A program made the translations under genes and the position numbers. From the NCBI GenBank assembly GCA_030267565.1, contig BRXU01000010.1, positions 2,972,501 through 3,036,500 on the forward strand: a stretch of DNA of 64,000 nt, given 5' to 3'. The DNA is from Pleodorina starrii (Eukaryota; Chlorophyta; Chlorophyceae; Chlamydomonadales; Volvocaceae). How positions within the stretch are numbered: position 1 is the stretch's first letter; each line of letters opens with the position of its first letter. Of the stretch, positions 30,254-40,700 are shown piece after piece. The notes beneath the pieces were generated by a model. The model made no database searches, was not told the origin of the DNA, and worked only from the letters and a program-made list of their open reading frames with translations.

Positions 30254-30408
30254 GCCGCAGAGGTATGTAGCTAGGTACTGAAAACTGTTACTCAATTATT
30301 CTTGTCAAACCGACCGCATCATATACACACAGCGTGCACGCACCCCCAATCACCCACACACTCACACACACTCACAAACCCGATACACGATTGTGCGCTC
30401 ATGCTGCT

Positions 30409-32987
30409 CTAAAACGAGGAAATGATTTCGTCAATTCGGGCAACGACCGCGGCATCGGCATCGGCAACGACCGCGGCATCGGCATCGGCCGCGGCATCGG
30501 CATCGGCAACGACCGCGGCATCGGCATCGACCCCCTTCCAGTATCCAAACAGGTTGGCGATATCGGCGTTGCCCTCATCGGCCGGCTGGTGCCCGGTACG
30601 GATTTTATTCGACTCCATCAGGTCCGTGTGCCTCTGGAGCTCGCTGACCAGGTCAATGCTACCAAGCATTTCCAGGTTCTGAGAAGGGAAAATGGGAGAG
30701 GGTTGGCAAAACAAACAGGAAATGATCAACACGCGCAGATAACAAACCCATAAGTACCCTGGTACAAACACCGACGGGTTATTGAGCTAGACACGCCAGG
30801 GCCCGACTAAGGTGAACAGGCCCGGACAGACTCTGGTGTGGTCTACGGGGACGAGGCGATGAGCGCAGACTTACCTCATCAGTGCCGGGTGCGTAGCCGC
30901 TGTCGTTGCCGCTGCCGTTGCCGCTGCCGTTGCCACACCCGTTGCCGGGGGCGTAGTCGGGGGCGTAGTCGGGGGCGTGGCCGTTGATGGGGCTGTTGCT
31001 GGGGGCGTTGCTGGGGGCGAAGCCGTTGATGGGGCCGTTGCCATACCCGTTGCCAGGGGTGTAGCCGTTCATGGGGCCGTTGCCATACCCGTTGCCGGGG
31101 GTGTAGCCGTTGATGGGGCCGTTGCCATACCCGTTGCCGTAGCCGTTGCCGGGGGCGTTGCCGTTGCCCATGCCGTTGCCGTTGCCGGGGGTGTAGCCGC
31201 TGCCGTTGCCGGGGGCGGTGCCGGGGGCGTAGCCGTAGCCGGGGGCGTTGCCGGGGGCGGTGCCGGGGGCGTTGCCGTTGTTGCGGGGGGAGTAGCCGCT
31301 GCCGTTGCCGCCATAGCTCGTCCACTGGCCGCCACCCCCGCTGCTCACCTGCACACGACGAATGACGCATATCAAGGGTCAGCGGGTCAGCGGGTCAGCG
31401 GGTACCAAATGCATCTGGGCTTACCGCGGGAATGCCTGCGGAGGCCTGATAGGCCGGCGGCGGAGACATGTCGCCACCGAAGCCCCGACCGACCATGGGA
31501 GCACCGAACACCTGCAGCAACGCATGGGCAAGAAAGACAGTCAAACTACAGCAGATACACACGTGCAACAAAGTCTCCCACCGTGTGGACACCCGTGGGC
31601 ACCTGATAGACTGGTGACACGCCGCCGCTGCCCATGCCCATGCCCATGCCCACGGCTGTGTGCCCAAAACACTGTAACGCGTAGAAAAAAGCGAGAAATG
31701 GGTGTGTTTGGAAGATAATGAAGGCAAACATACTGACATAATTGGGCTCACTTACCACCGGGAATTGCATGAATGGCGATTGAGCCGGCGGCGTGCTGTT
31801 GCCCATGCCGTTGCCGTTGCCCATGCCGTTGCCCATGCCGTTGCCCATACCGTTGCCGTTGCCCATACCGTTGCCCATGCCGTTGCCGTTGCCCATACCG
31901 TTGCCGTTGCCCATACCGTTGCCCATGCCGTTGCCGTTGCCCATACCGTTGCCGTTGCCCATACCGTTGCCGTTGCTCATGCCGCTGCCGCTGCCGCTGC
32001 CCATGTAAGCCCCCTGTATGGTGAATTTGAGGCAGTCAAAATCACGTGTACACAACAGAGCGCGACGCGGCAAAAGTGGCGCCCAGAGAAACATGCCGTG
32101 CAGAGCAAGAGAGCTGACTTACCCATGGGAAGGGCACCTGGTTGGGTTGCCGAGCGGGAGGCGTCTTCTCGGCGGCGCCGTCATCCTGGACAATCAATGA
32201 GAATGGGGAAGGCGCCTAAGCAAAAAACAAGTAACACGCACTGCTTCCCGCATGGCACTGCATGGCAACGGTAAGCGCACCTCCTCCTCGCTGTCATCCT
32301 CACTCTCCTTGCGTGCACGCTTCCCCCTGGCGGACATGCGTCCCTCATCCGCACCGCGTCTCCGCCGCTTCTGATTCTCCTTCGCCTAAGGAGGTTGGAA
32401 GGGGGGGGGTAGGTGATATTATACACGATCCGGTGCCTATCGACACCCTCGGCCGTACTTGCCTCTTTCATCTCCAGAAGTTTGGAGAGCACATCCGACT
32501 TGGTGGCTGGCGCATTCACTTTCGCCGCCAGCTCCGCCACAACGGTGTCCTTGTATCCATCGATCAACTTGGCAATTCCCCCTTTGGAAAGCTTAATTAT
32601 CGTAGATGGCGGGCGCGGTAGGTCTCCCGATGCTTGGAAGAGCCGATTAATCTTGTTGTAGCACGGGTTGCAAACAATGCTGTTTGCGGGGAACACAGTA
32701 GGCAGCCTATTCTGCAAACACGCAAAAACGCAGCAATGACAGCAGACCAGTTATTGAGAAGCCCTCTCCTTCCCCCTCCATCCCTTCCCCCCGTTGACCT
32801 ATCTTGCAGCACACGAGGCATCCCCACCCATCATCACAAACCCACATAACTGGTTGCTTACATGCACGTTACGCCCAATGCAGCGGACCTCGACCGTACA
32901 CGAATCTTCGGCTACGCCATTCTTGCTCGTTCCAGTCGCACGGAACTTCTTGAACTCTTTCTTCTGGCACGCGCATATGGTGTCCAT
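30409..32987 (-). CDS. Intron-rich gene: Cys-rich, basic and Gly-Asn-repeat protein
   Basis: Nine exons joined by eight GT-AG introns keep one frame: 32862-32987, 32445-32711, 32281-32385, 32123-32185, 31756-32013, 31582-31671, 31425-31511, 30875-31348 and 30409-30678 (TAG). Every exon length divides by three, so all introns are phase 0; sizes are 59-196 bp. Donors include GTAAGC, GTAAGT (three), GTGCGC and GTGGGA; the donor at 32444 (GTCGAT) is weak. Acceptors are clear (TTTGCAG, TACAG, CTGCAG, CTCAG). The product (~579 residues if it starts at ATG 32987) has a Cys-rich start (TICACQKKEF; SCTVEVRCIG; VCNPCYNK), a basic NQKRRRRGADE/GKRARKE patch like a nuclear signal, GMGNGN and APGN repeats, and an Ala-Asp tail. 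The 5' end is uncertain: ATG 32987 follows an acceptor-like CTGACTGCAG, so earlier exons may exist. Family unknown; structure is host-like. Confidence 0.7.
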
Positions 32988-33168
32988 CTGCAGTCAGGGT
33001 TGTGCAACACATGGTACCTCACTTGTTGCCCGTGCAACCAGTCGGCAAAATCACCAATCCTGGAGGGTCCTTGCCACACAGGCACACACAGGCACACACA
33101 GGCACACAAACGATCTGTAGGGACTAGAACGGTATCGTATGCAATACACCTTGCCAGTCAGCCATATG

Positions 33169-33980
33169 TTCGCAGAATGCCGACTTGCCCTGGGTTGGCT
33201 GATTGCCGACTTGCGACTTGCGACTTGCGAGCTGATGGCCGACCTACATGCAAGTCGATAGCCAGAATCCAGAAGCAGATGCACCGCTTTTAGCATTGGG
33301 CTTAAAACGCGCATGCGAGACGTGCTTTCTGCAGGCCGCGTCGCCTTTCCGAGGCCTGCTGAGCCGCACGCCATCACGCACACTGCCACGCACGCCATCA
33401 CGCACACCGTCACGCCTACATCCCAAAATCAGCACTTGGGTTACCTAATAGAAAGCATGCGATCGACCGAGCTGCTGCTCGCCAATTGCTGTCTGGATGC
33501 GAGAATCCGTATGGCAAGCCCAAACCCGCCCGATCAGCCAGAACTTACGTTGATAATCAATGTATCAGACTGTTGTCGCAGAATAGCGTTCGTAGGAATA
33601 CGTCTTGCCGGCCAGCAGGTTGTTTGTTCACAGATTGCCGACTTAGGGGTTCACAGATGGCGACTTGTCCCGGCCGACTTGCCTGCAAGTCGAAAGCACA
33701 CGGCACATCAAAGTATGTCAAGTGTAAAATGGCAACTATGGCTCGAACATGGCAAAAGCGCTTGCGAGCAATCGCCACCGTTCGGAGGCCCGTTTTCGCG
33801 CACGCCCTCCAAACGAGCACCAAGCCCAGCAATTGATGTAAGCAATTCAATACATTACACCGTTTGCTGTTTTGAATGCCTGTTTGACAACTTGGCTCAG
33901 TCGCCATTCACCAGTCGGGTCTTCCTGGATGTGAGGATCCGTGCAACGCGCGCCCAACAATTCCAGAACTTACGTTGAAT
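33169..33980. repeat. Diverged tandem duplication of ~430 bp
   Basis: Segments at ~33185-33560 and ~33600-33980 share an ordered series of matches: GCCGACTTGC-type phrases, TGCAAGTCGA, a GCGAGA/GCGAGC block near GAGGCCTG or GAGGCCCG, GATGYGAGRATCCGT and CCAGAACTTACGTTGA. Identity is moderate with indels. Confidence 0.5.
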
Positions 33981-34042
33981 AGAATGGTTTAGACGAGCAG
34001 CGGTCACGCACCTTAGTCTATCTATTTGGTCCGTCGAGGATA

Positions 34043-34103
34043 GGCCGTAAGGTAGGCCGTAAGGTAGGCCGTAAGGTAGGCCGTAAGGTAGGCCGTAAGG
34101 TAG
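34043..34103 (+). repeat. 12-bp tandem array
   Basis: Five copies of GTAGGCCGTAAG. Confidence 0.9.
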
Positions 34104-34299
34104 CCCGATGGGTCGCCTAATGTGTTGAGAATACGTCAACAGGTTTATAGGAATTGTTTGCAAGAAAGGGTATTTATCACAATGGTTGGAAAGGTCGTAA
34201 AATGTAAAAGGCGTAAAAGGTAGCCTGAATAAGCATGGAGCAAAATGCGGTAATACTCGGGTATAGAGATTACGTACTATTGCAATGATTGCAAACATA

Positions 34300-34350
34300 A
34301 CATTGCAATCATAGCAATCATTGCAATCATTGCAATCATTGCAATCATAC
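34300..34350 (+). repeat. ATTGCAATCA decamer array
   Basis: Four to five copies of a 10-bp unit ATTGCAATCA, itself partly palindromic. Confidence 0.85.
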
Positions 34351-34746
34351 CATTCGACCGCCCGCCCGGAAAAAGAGCGGGCTTGCATGTAGGAGGGTTG
34401 CAAGGATTGGGAATTGGGTTCGGGTACTGGGCAGGCAGAGATTAGGGTTTGGACCGGGAACCCTAAACTTACAAAGTTGAGTTTCGTTTCATTTGATCGC
34501 TGTAAGACTGGAATGCGACTTTTCATGCGTGCCCCTAGGATATGGATAGGAACACCGCTTTGGTTAGAGAATCGGAAGAGGGACACCCCCGCTGGGATCT
34601 CAGGATTGCTGCCCAGTACCCACCCCTTGGATTAGAGGATTGGGCCCCCCTTTGCAACCCAAGGGGCTTAAGGGTAGCATGACTTGTTACGTGCTCGCGA
34701 ACGACATTGACAGCACGAAAACCAACACGAGTGCAAGTCCGGGGCA

Positions 34747-34755
34747 CATAAAGGC
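34747..34755 (+). promoter_or_regulatory. TATA-like box of the RPB3/RPB11 gene
   Basis: CATAAAGGC ends 35 bp before the ATG at 34791 and resembles the CATAAAAGGG found ahead of other genes here. Confidence 0.45.
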
Positions 34756-34790
34756 AACCGTGCATCCCGTTGCTGTACAAAAGCAAAGCA

Positions 34791-36755
34791 ATGGCGTCTG
34801 TATGCTTCTCTGCGTTCCACAGCGATTCGAGAGATAAGCTGACGTTCCGGATTGACGGGGCGGACGTTGCAGTCGTGAATGCTGTGCGGAGAAGCGTTCT
34901 GGCGGATGTGTCTGTGCCGGGGATTGATGTGAGCGACATCACCGTGCGTGCAAACAAGACTCCGCTGCATAACGAGTTATTGCGACATCGCATATCGTTG
35001 CTGCCAGTGCGCATCCCGCTCGGCCCAGGCTTGCCTCACCCATCAGAGTACCGTTTTGAACTGCGGGTCGACGCGAATACAAGCTGCACAGACCCAGCAC
35101 CACCACGCTATGGCAGAAGCGACGCCGTGCTGATCACGACTGACCATGTGACGATATATGCACCCGATGGTGCTGTGGCCAGCGCGGATTTCCATGAACG
35201 TGTGTTTCCCAGCTTCCGAGCTCCGGATGGCACTCGTTATGCAACCCTGATTACCATATTACAGCGGGGTCGTACATCAGCCGCTGACGATGGCGCCGCC
35301 GAGCTGGACGTGGAGTTTTATGCACGCATGGGGTCGGGTAGCGAGCACTACCGCTGGTCGCCTGTCAGCCTGTGCACATACGAGTGTGTAGTGGATGAGG
35401 CTGTAGCAGACATGGAGCGCCGGGCTCGCCTCGTTGATGGGCGCCTGCAGCAGAGCACCGTCAACACGTTCGACTGCCTCGAAAGACAGCGCTTCATTTT
35501 GCGAGATGCACATGGCTGTCCAAACAGTTTCATGTTCAAGCTTGAGAGTGAGAGTAGCCTCACCCCGACCCAGGCCTTTGAAAAGGGTGTCCAGGCGATG
35601 GCGCAGCGTGTGCAACGGTGCATGTACGAGTTGGGCGATGAAGAATCACAGCTGGTGCGCGTGGATCAACAGCAAAATGCCGTGACTGTCACATTTCAGG
35701 GTGAGGGCCATACCCTCGGCAACCTGCTGCAAGCCCTTATTTACAAGGCTCACTCGCACACTGTCGGCGATGGCGTGCTGAGTTATGTTGGGTACGCCGT
35801 GCCGCATACACACAAGGATGAAGTGGTTTTGAAGCTAGAGTTGTCACCATTGCACGCTGGGCTGGATACGCGCGCCTTTGTGCGGGGCGCCCTGTCCAGG
35901 ATATGGGAAGAGCTGTGTGCGTTCCGCACCTCTTTCATTGCCGCTGCAGCCCAGAGTGGCTTTTGGGATGGGGACACAGTCGACCCCCCGCCTGAGCCCG
36001 CAACCATTGACAGCGGTGCGGACAGTGCGTGCAAGCCAATGGACGACGAAACCGACGACGAAACCGACGACGACACCAGTATGGCCCCAATGCCAACATT
36101 TTCACTCGGCCTGGACGGTGGTGTTCACGGAATGCGCGCAGCTGGCGCCACACATCTGGCGCCCAAACGCACTGCCGCGCGGCCCATAGCTGCTGTTGTG
36201 ACTTTCAATGCGGGTGAATTAGCATCAGCCTTGCCCATTACTGGCAAAGGCGCAGAAGTGACCATGCCTTTAGTGCCTGCCGCGGCGCCCAAGCCAGCCG
36301 CCCGGCGCCGTCCGACAAAACCAAATACAACCGTTACGGCCATGGATGCTCCTCCTACGGACGAAACATCAACAACAAGTGTTGCTCCACCCGAGCCAGC
36401 ATCCAAGCCTGCCCCCAAGCGCCGTCCGACCAAACCAAAGACAGCCATTGCTGCCATTGCTGCCATGGCTGCCATGGAAGGCCCTCCTGCAACAGGCGAT
36501 GAAACCGTGGCATCGAATGTGACTACATGCGTGGCCCCACCCGAGCCAGTACCCGAGCCAGCCCCCAAGAGCCGTCCGACCAAACCAAAGACAGCCCTTA
36601 CTGCCATGGAAGGCCCTCCCATAACAACGGCTGTGACTACATGTGTGGCCCCGCCCGAACCAGTACCCGAACCAGCATCAAATCCGGCGCCCAAGCCGGC
36701 GCCCAAGCCGGCGCCCAAGCGCCGGCCGACCAAACCAAAGACAGCCATTAGATAG
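34791..36755 (+). CDS. RNA polymerase subunit, RPB3-RPB11 fusion
   Basis: 654 residues from ATG 34791 (MASVCFSAFHSDSRDKLTFR). Residues ~17-80 carry the RPB3/alpha dimerisation motif: FRIDGADVAVVNAVRRSVLA and NELLRHRISLLPVRIPLG. Residues ~300-365 carry the RPB11 signature VTVTFQGEGHTLGNLLQALI and SYVGYAVPHTHKDEVVLKLE. In cells these two proteins form the heterodimer that seeds RNA polymerase assembly; some giant viruses and asfarviruses fuse them into one chain. Here the fusion is followed by an acidic DDETDDETDDDTS stretch and a ~200-residue Pro/Ala/Lys-rich tail with repeats of APKRRPTKPKT, not part of the usual fold. The virus therefore encodes at least part of its own transcription machinery. 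Confidence 0.9.
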   Translation: MASVCFSAFHSDSRDKLTFRIDGADVAVVNAVRRSVLADVSVPGIDVSDITVRANKTPLHNELLRHRISLLPVRIPLGPGLPHPSEYRFELRVDANTSCTDPAPPRYGRSDAVLITTDHVTIYAPDGAVASADFHERVFPSFRAPDGTRYATLITILQRGRTSAADDGAAELDVEFYARMGSGSEHYRWSPVSLCTYECVVDEAVADMERRARLVDGRLQQSTVNTFDCLERQRFILRDAHGCPNSFMFKLESESSLTPTQAFEKGVQAMAQRVQRCMYELGDEESQLVRVDQQQNAVTVTFQGEGHTLGNLLQALIYKAHSHTVGDGVLSYVGYAVPHTHKDEVVLKLELSPLHAGLDTRAFVRGALSRIWEELCAFRTSFIAAAAQSGFWDGDTVDPPPEPATIDSGADSACKPMDDETDDETDDDTSMAPMPTFSLGLDGGVHGMRAAGATHLAPKRTAARPIAAVVTFNAGELASALPITGKGAEVTMPLVPAAAPKPAARRRPTKPNTTVTAMDAPPTDETSTTSVAPPEPASKPAPKRRPTKPKTAIAAIAAMAAMEGPPATGDETVASNVTTCVAPPEPVPEPAPKSRPTKPKTALTAMEGPPITTAVTTCVAPPEPVPEPASNPAPKPAPKPAPKRRPTKPKTAIR

Positions 36756-36761
36756 AGATAT

Positions 36762-37040
36762 TCATGGGGCTGCATTCGGTGCTGGGCATGGAATGTCTTG
36801 GATGTTGTACTTGTAGCATTCGCCATCAATTTTGTAATGATAACGCTCAAGCTCTTCACGGTTCGGGCCGTACACTACCAGACAGCGCTTCCCGGTGCAG
36901 ACGCGCTGGAACAGCGCTGCTAGGCCCAGGCCAAATATTATAGACACGATAACGGAGCCGGTCTTTGAACCTAGTACGTCGTTTATGGGATGCCGGTTAG
37001 CCACGGGGGCGGGGTCGGTGGAGCTGGTGTTGCGCGGCAT
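36762..37040 (-). CDS. Small conserved single-pass membrane protein of large DNA viruses
   Basis: 92 residues from ATG 37040 (MPRNTSSTDPAPVANRHPIN). One transmembrane segment GSVIVSIIFGLGLAALFQ is followed by VCTGKRCLVVYGPNREELER and CYKYNIQDIPC. This layout, a helix then a short Cys-containing domain ending 'CYKY..', matches a small protein I recall from algal and amoebal giant viruses, probably in the inner virion membrane. It sits 6 bp from the convergent end of the RPB3/RPB11 gene. Function unknown. Confidence 0.65.
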   Translation of the reverse strand: MPRNTSSTDPAPVANRHPINDVLGSKTGSVIVSIIFGLGLAALFQRVCTGKRCLVVYGPNREELERYHYKIDGECYKYNIQDIPCPAPNAAP

Positions 37041-37129
37041 GAGGGGTGACCACCTTGATACTACTGGCAAAGACTTTTGCTCGCTTGTGTGCACTCTGTG
37101 CGGCACCGTCCTGTCTCATCCATAATGTC

Positions 37130-37519
37130 TCACGTGTTGGATGCCAACTTACTGCGGCCCGCACGGCCCGCACGGCCCGCACGGCATGCTCGGCATGTAC
37201 GCATGAAACAGCTAAAGCAGCAGCAGCAGCAATCGTCCTCCTCTTCCGCATCACAAAAGTGCGCCCGCCAATCCGGGGCGACATGTACCATCTGCGCGTG
37301 AGAAGCCATGTAGTCCGCGGTGATGTCATCGCGTCGGACCCAGTACCGCGTTTCCTCAACTCCATTGGGATATACCACGTGGATGCAGTGTGAGCATGGC
37401 TGAGTGGGTCGGCAAAATGTGTTGACAAACACCTGACGGCCTCCAGCGCTCGCATACTCCTTTGTGTACAGGGGCAGCCATCGCCACTGGTGGGGGTGGT
37501 AGAGATGGCGAAGAAACAT
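37130..37519 (-). CDS. Hypothetical protein with Cys run
   Basis: 129 residues from ATG 37519 (MFLRHLYHPHQWRWLPLYTK). The first ~90 residues look globular (VFVNTFCRPTQPCSHCIHVV, NGVEETRYWVRRDDITADYM, HVAPDWRAHFCD). Then come an acidic EEED, a CCCCCFSC run and an Arg/Ala/Gly repeat from a 9-bp GC-rich repeat at 37150-37190. A Cys run of this kind can be palmitoylated near membranes, but that is inference. Divergent from the polymerase gene; 37520-37775 between them is the shared promoter region. Confidence 0.5.
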   Translation of the reverse strand: MFLRHLYHPHQWRWLPLYTKEYASAGGRQVFVNTFCRPTQPCSHCIHVVYPNGVEETRYWVRRDDITADYMASHAQMVHVAPDWRAHFCDAEEEDDCCCCCFSCFMRTCRACRAGRAGRAGRSKLASNT

Positions 37520-37660
37520 GGGCGGTGCGCCTAGCAGCAGCCGGTGTGGGGTCGCAGCAGTCGGGTGATAAGAGGGGATTGCGCCCCGCACTTATGCCTC
37601 GAGAGGGGAGGCCGGATCCTGTGGATGGTAAAAGTGAAACCCGAAACAGAACGTGGCAAA

Positions 37661-37668
37661 TATAAAAG
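37661..37668 (+). promoter_or_regulatory. TATA-like box upstream of the DNA polymerase gene
   Basis: TATAAAAG, 107 bp before the ATG at 37776. A weaker CTATATCAAG lies nearer, at ~37747. Confidence 0.35.
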
Positions 37669-37775
37669 AACGAGGCGAGGCGAGAAGACGCCACGCTGTA
37701 CAGGAGGTGTGTGGGCCACATCACTTAAAGGCACGCTTCTGCCTGCTATATCAAGCATAGCTAGTCCCCAAACCA

Positions 37776-40700
37776 ATGCCTGGCGACCTTGTTTTTCAAG
37801 CTATTGCATGGCACGCCGAGGATGTCGCGGTGGATGCTGATGACGTGGATGAGGAAGACGATGATGGGGACGCCGCCGCCGACACACGGTCTGCGCCCGC
37901 GGCAAAAGAGCGATACACCATCAAGGTGTTTGGAACATGCGTGGATGGACAGCGCGTGGCCCTCACCGTCCGTGGATTCACGCCATACTTTTACGTGCGC
38001 CTTCCCGATGGCTGGGGCAGAGCGCAGGTGCAGCCATTGTTACAAGCCGTGCGTGATGTGATGGGAAAGCATTTGGCTCCATGCCTGCAGAGGGCACGGC
38101 TCGTGCGACGCAAGGACTTGTGGGGTTTCACCAATGGCGAACTCTTTGCATTTGTGCGCTTCGATTTTTCCACGCTGCGCGCCTACAGGACGGCATTGAG
38201 CCGCCTCGAGCGACCAATTGCTGTGCCGGGTGCGCCGATGCCAAAGGCGGGTTGGGTAGCGCACAGCGGCGGCCCGTGTGGCCGTGGCATCAAGATGGCG
38301 GTGTACGAGGCAAACATCGACCCATTCATCCGCTTCATGCACCTGCAGGGCATCCAGCCGTGCGGCTGGATAGCCGTCGAGGCGAAGCACTTGGCCAAGA
38401 CGCTGCTTCTGCCTGCGGCCTCACCCAGTGTGCTTGACTACGAGACAGACTGGCGCAATGTCCGACCGAAGGATGATGATGCGGGCGCTGCCGCTGCCGC
38501 CCCCTTCACAGTCGCCGCGTTTGACATTGAGTGCACCAGCAGCCATGGGGACTTTCCCGTTCCGGCAAAGGATTACAGGAAGCCCGCGCAGGAGCTGGCT
38601 GACATGGCTGCCGGCCTGCTGGACAGAGGGGGCCGCTGCAGTGCACTGGAGCTGACCCGGCGGATCGCCCTGGAGTTGAAAGCGGCGTTCGGGGTGGCCG
38701 CTGCCGATGGGGGGACTGTGCTGAGCAAGGTGTATCCCAAGACGCCCCCCACCGCACGCCACGTTGCGCTGTTGGATGAGGCTGCAGAGGACATGGCGAC
38801 GATGCTGCAGCGAGTCCACAAGGACGGGCGGGAGGCGACTGTGGAGGCGTTGATTGCCAAGTTCAAGGCGCTGCACCTGCCCGAGCTGAAGGGCGATCCG
38901 GTCATTCAGGTTGGCGTCACGGTGCACCGCTATGGGGAGCAGCAGGGCGTGCATCGGCGCGTCATTCTGACGCTCGGCGGGTGTGAAGCCGTGGGTGGAG
39001 GCGCAGAGGTGCGAACGTTTGAGTCGGAGGCTCAGCTGCTTCTCGGCTTCCAGTCGCTGGTGCAAGAAATCGACCCGGATGTGATCACGGGCTACAATAT
39101 CATGGGGTTTGACTTTTGGTACCTGCACGAACGCGCAATGGAGTTGGGCGTGGCATCTGCGTTCATGCGCCTCGGCCGGTTGCGCGACCGCAACAGCACG
39201 TACTGTGAGAAGCGGCTGAGAAGCTCGGCCCTGGGCGACAACCTGTTGCGCTACATTGATATGGAGGGACGCGTGATATTGGACGTGATGAAGCTGGTGC
39301 AACGGGATCACAAGCTGGACAGCTTAAAGCTGGACCATGTGGCATCGGTGTTTCTGCAGAGCAACAAGCATGACGTGAGCCCCGCTGACATCTGCCGCCT
39401 CCAACGTGGCAGCGATGCGGACCGCGCCGTGATCGCCGCCTATTGCATTCAGGACTGTGAGCTATGCAACCGACTGCTGATCAAGTTGGAGACGCTAGCC
39501 AACAACATCGGCATGGCGAACGTGTGCTTGGTGCCGCTGTCTTACATTTTCATGCGCGGGCAGGGCATCAAGATCTTCAGTTTGGTGCTCAAACAGGCCA
39601 AGGATGAGGGTTTTTTGGTGCCCGTGATCCGCCCGGCGGCCGGAGAGCTGGATCCAGACGCCGCTGCCGCGGAGGCAGCAGATAATTCGTACGAGGGGGC
39701 CATCGTTCTGGAGCCCAAGGTGGGCATTTACACGGACCAGCCGGTGTCGGTGTTTGACTATGCGTCGCTGTACCCCTCGTCCATGATTTCAGAGAACCTC
39801 AGCCATGACACCATCGTCTTGGATGCCCGCTACGACAACCTACCGGGCGTGGTGTACGAGAATGTGAGCTACGACATATACGCGGGCAATGGAGACGAAA
39901 AGGTCAAGGTTGGCGAGAAGACGTGCAGATACGCGCAGCCAGTCCGTGACGGGACAGACGGCGCGGGCATCGGCCTCATGCCCCGCATCCTGCAAAAGCT
40001 GCTGGCCGCGCGCAAGGCCACCCGCAAACAGATGGAGCAGGTATCGGACGCCTTTCACAAGGCGGTGCTGGACGGCATGCAGCTGGCGTACAAGGTTACG
40101 GCCAACTCCCTGTATGGCCAGTGCGGCGCGCGCACCAGCCCCATATACATGAAGGACATTGCTGCGTGCACTACGGCCACAGGCCGACGCATGATCCTCA
40201 AGGCCAAGGCGTTTTTAGAGGAGCACTATGCCGCGGAGATTGTGTACGGCGACACCGACTCGCTCTTTTGTGTGTTTCCGCAGAGCGGCTTGGCGGCCGG
40301 CGTGAAAGGCGGGCACGCCGGGCACGCCGGGCACACCGCCATCATGCCAAGCATCCAGGTGGCCATGCAGGCGCAGGGGGCCTTCAAGCAGCACCTGAAG
40401 CCGCCGCACAGCCTGGAGTATGAAAAGACCTTTTGGCCCTTCATCCTGCTGTCCAAGAAGCGCTATGTTGGTAATATGTATGGGACTAATGACCAGTCGT
40501 ACACACAGAAGAGCATGGGCATCGTCCTGAAGCGCCGCGACAATGCGCCCATTGTGAAACGAGTGTACGGCGGCATCATCGACGTGCTGCTCAACAAGCG
40601 GGACATTGCTGCGTCTGTGGAGTTTCTGCACGACTGCCTTATCGAGCTTGAAGAGCGCCGCACGCCAATGGAGGACCTGGTGGTGACCAAATGCCTGCGA

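Larger units (their letters stand above)
32988..34746. other. Gene-poor region upstream of the intron-rich gene
   Basis: No convincing gene. The minus strand holds two donor-like GTAAGT sites (33543-33548 and 33968-33973) in matching contexts, possibly from untranslated or alternative first exons. Short arrays at 33080-33110 (GGCACACACA), 34043-34103 and 34300-34350. A few GACTTGC repeats near 33210. Confidence 0.5.

Noticed and set aside
30977..32274. Plus-strand Ala/Val- and Pro/Leu-rich frames
   Set aside because: Antisense shadows of the Gly-Asn repeat exons; the minus strand has splice sites that keep one frame.
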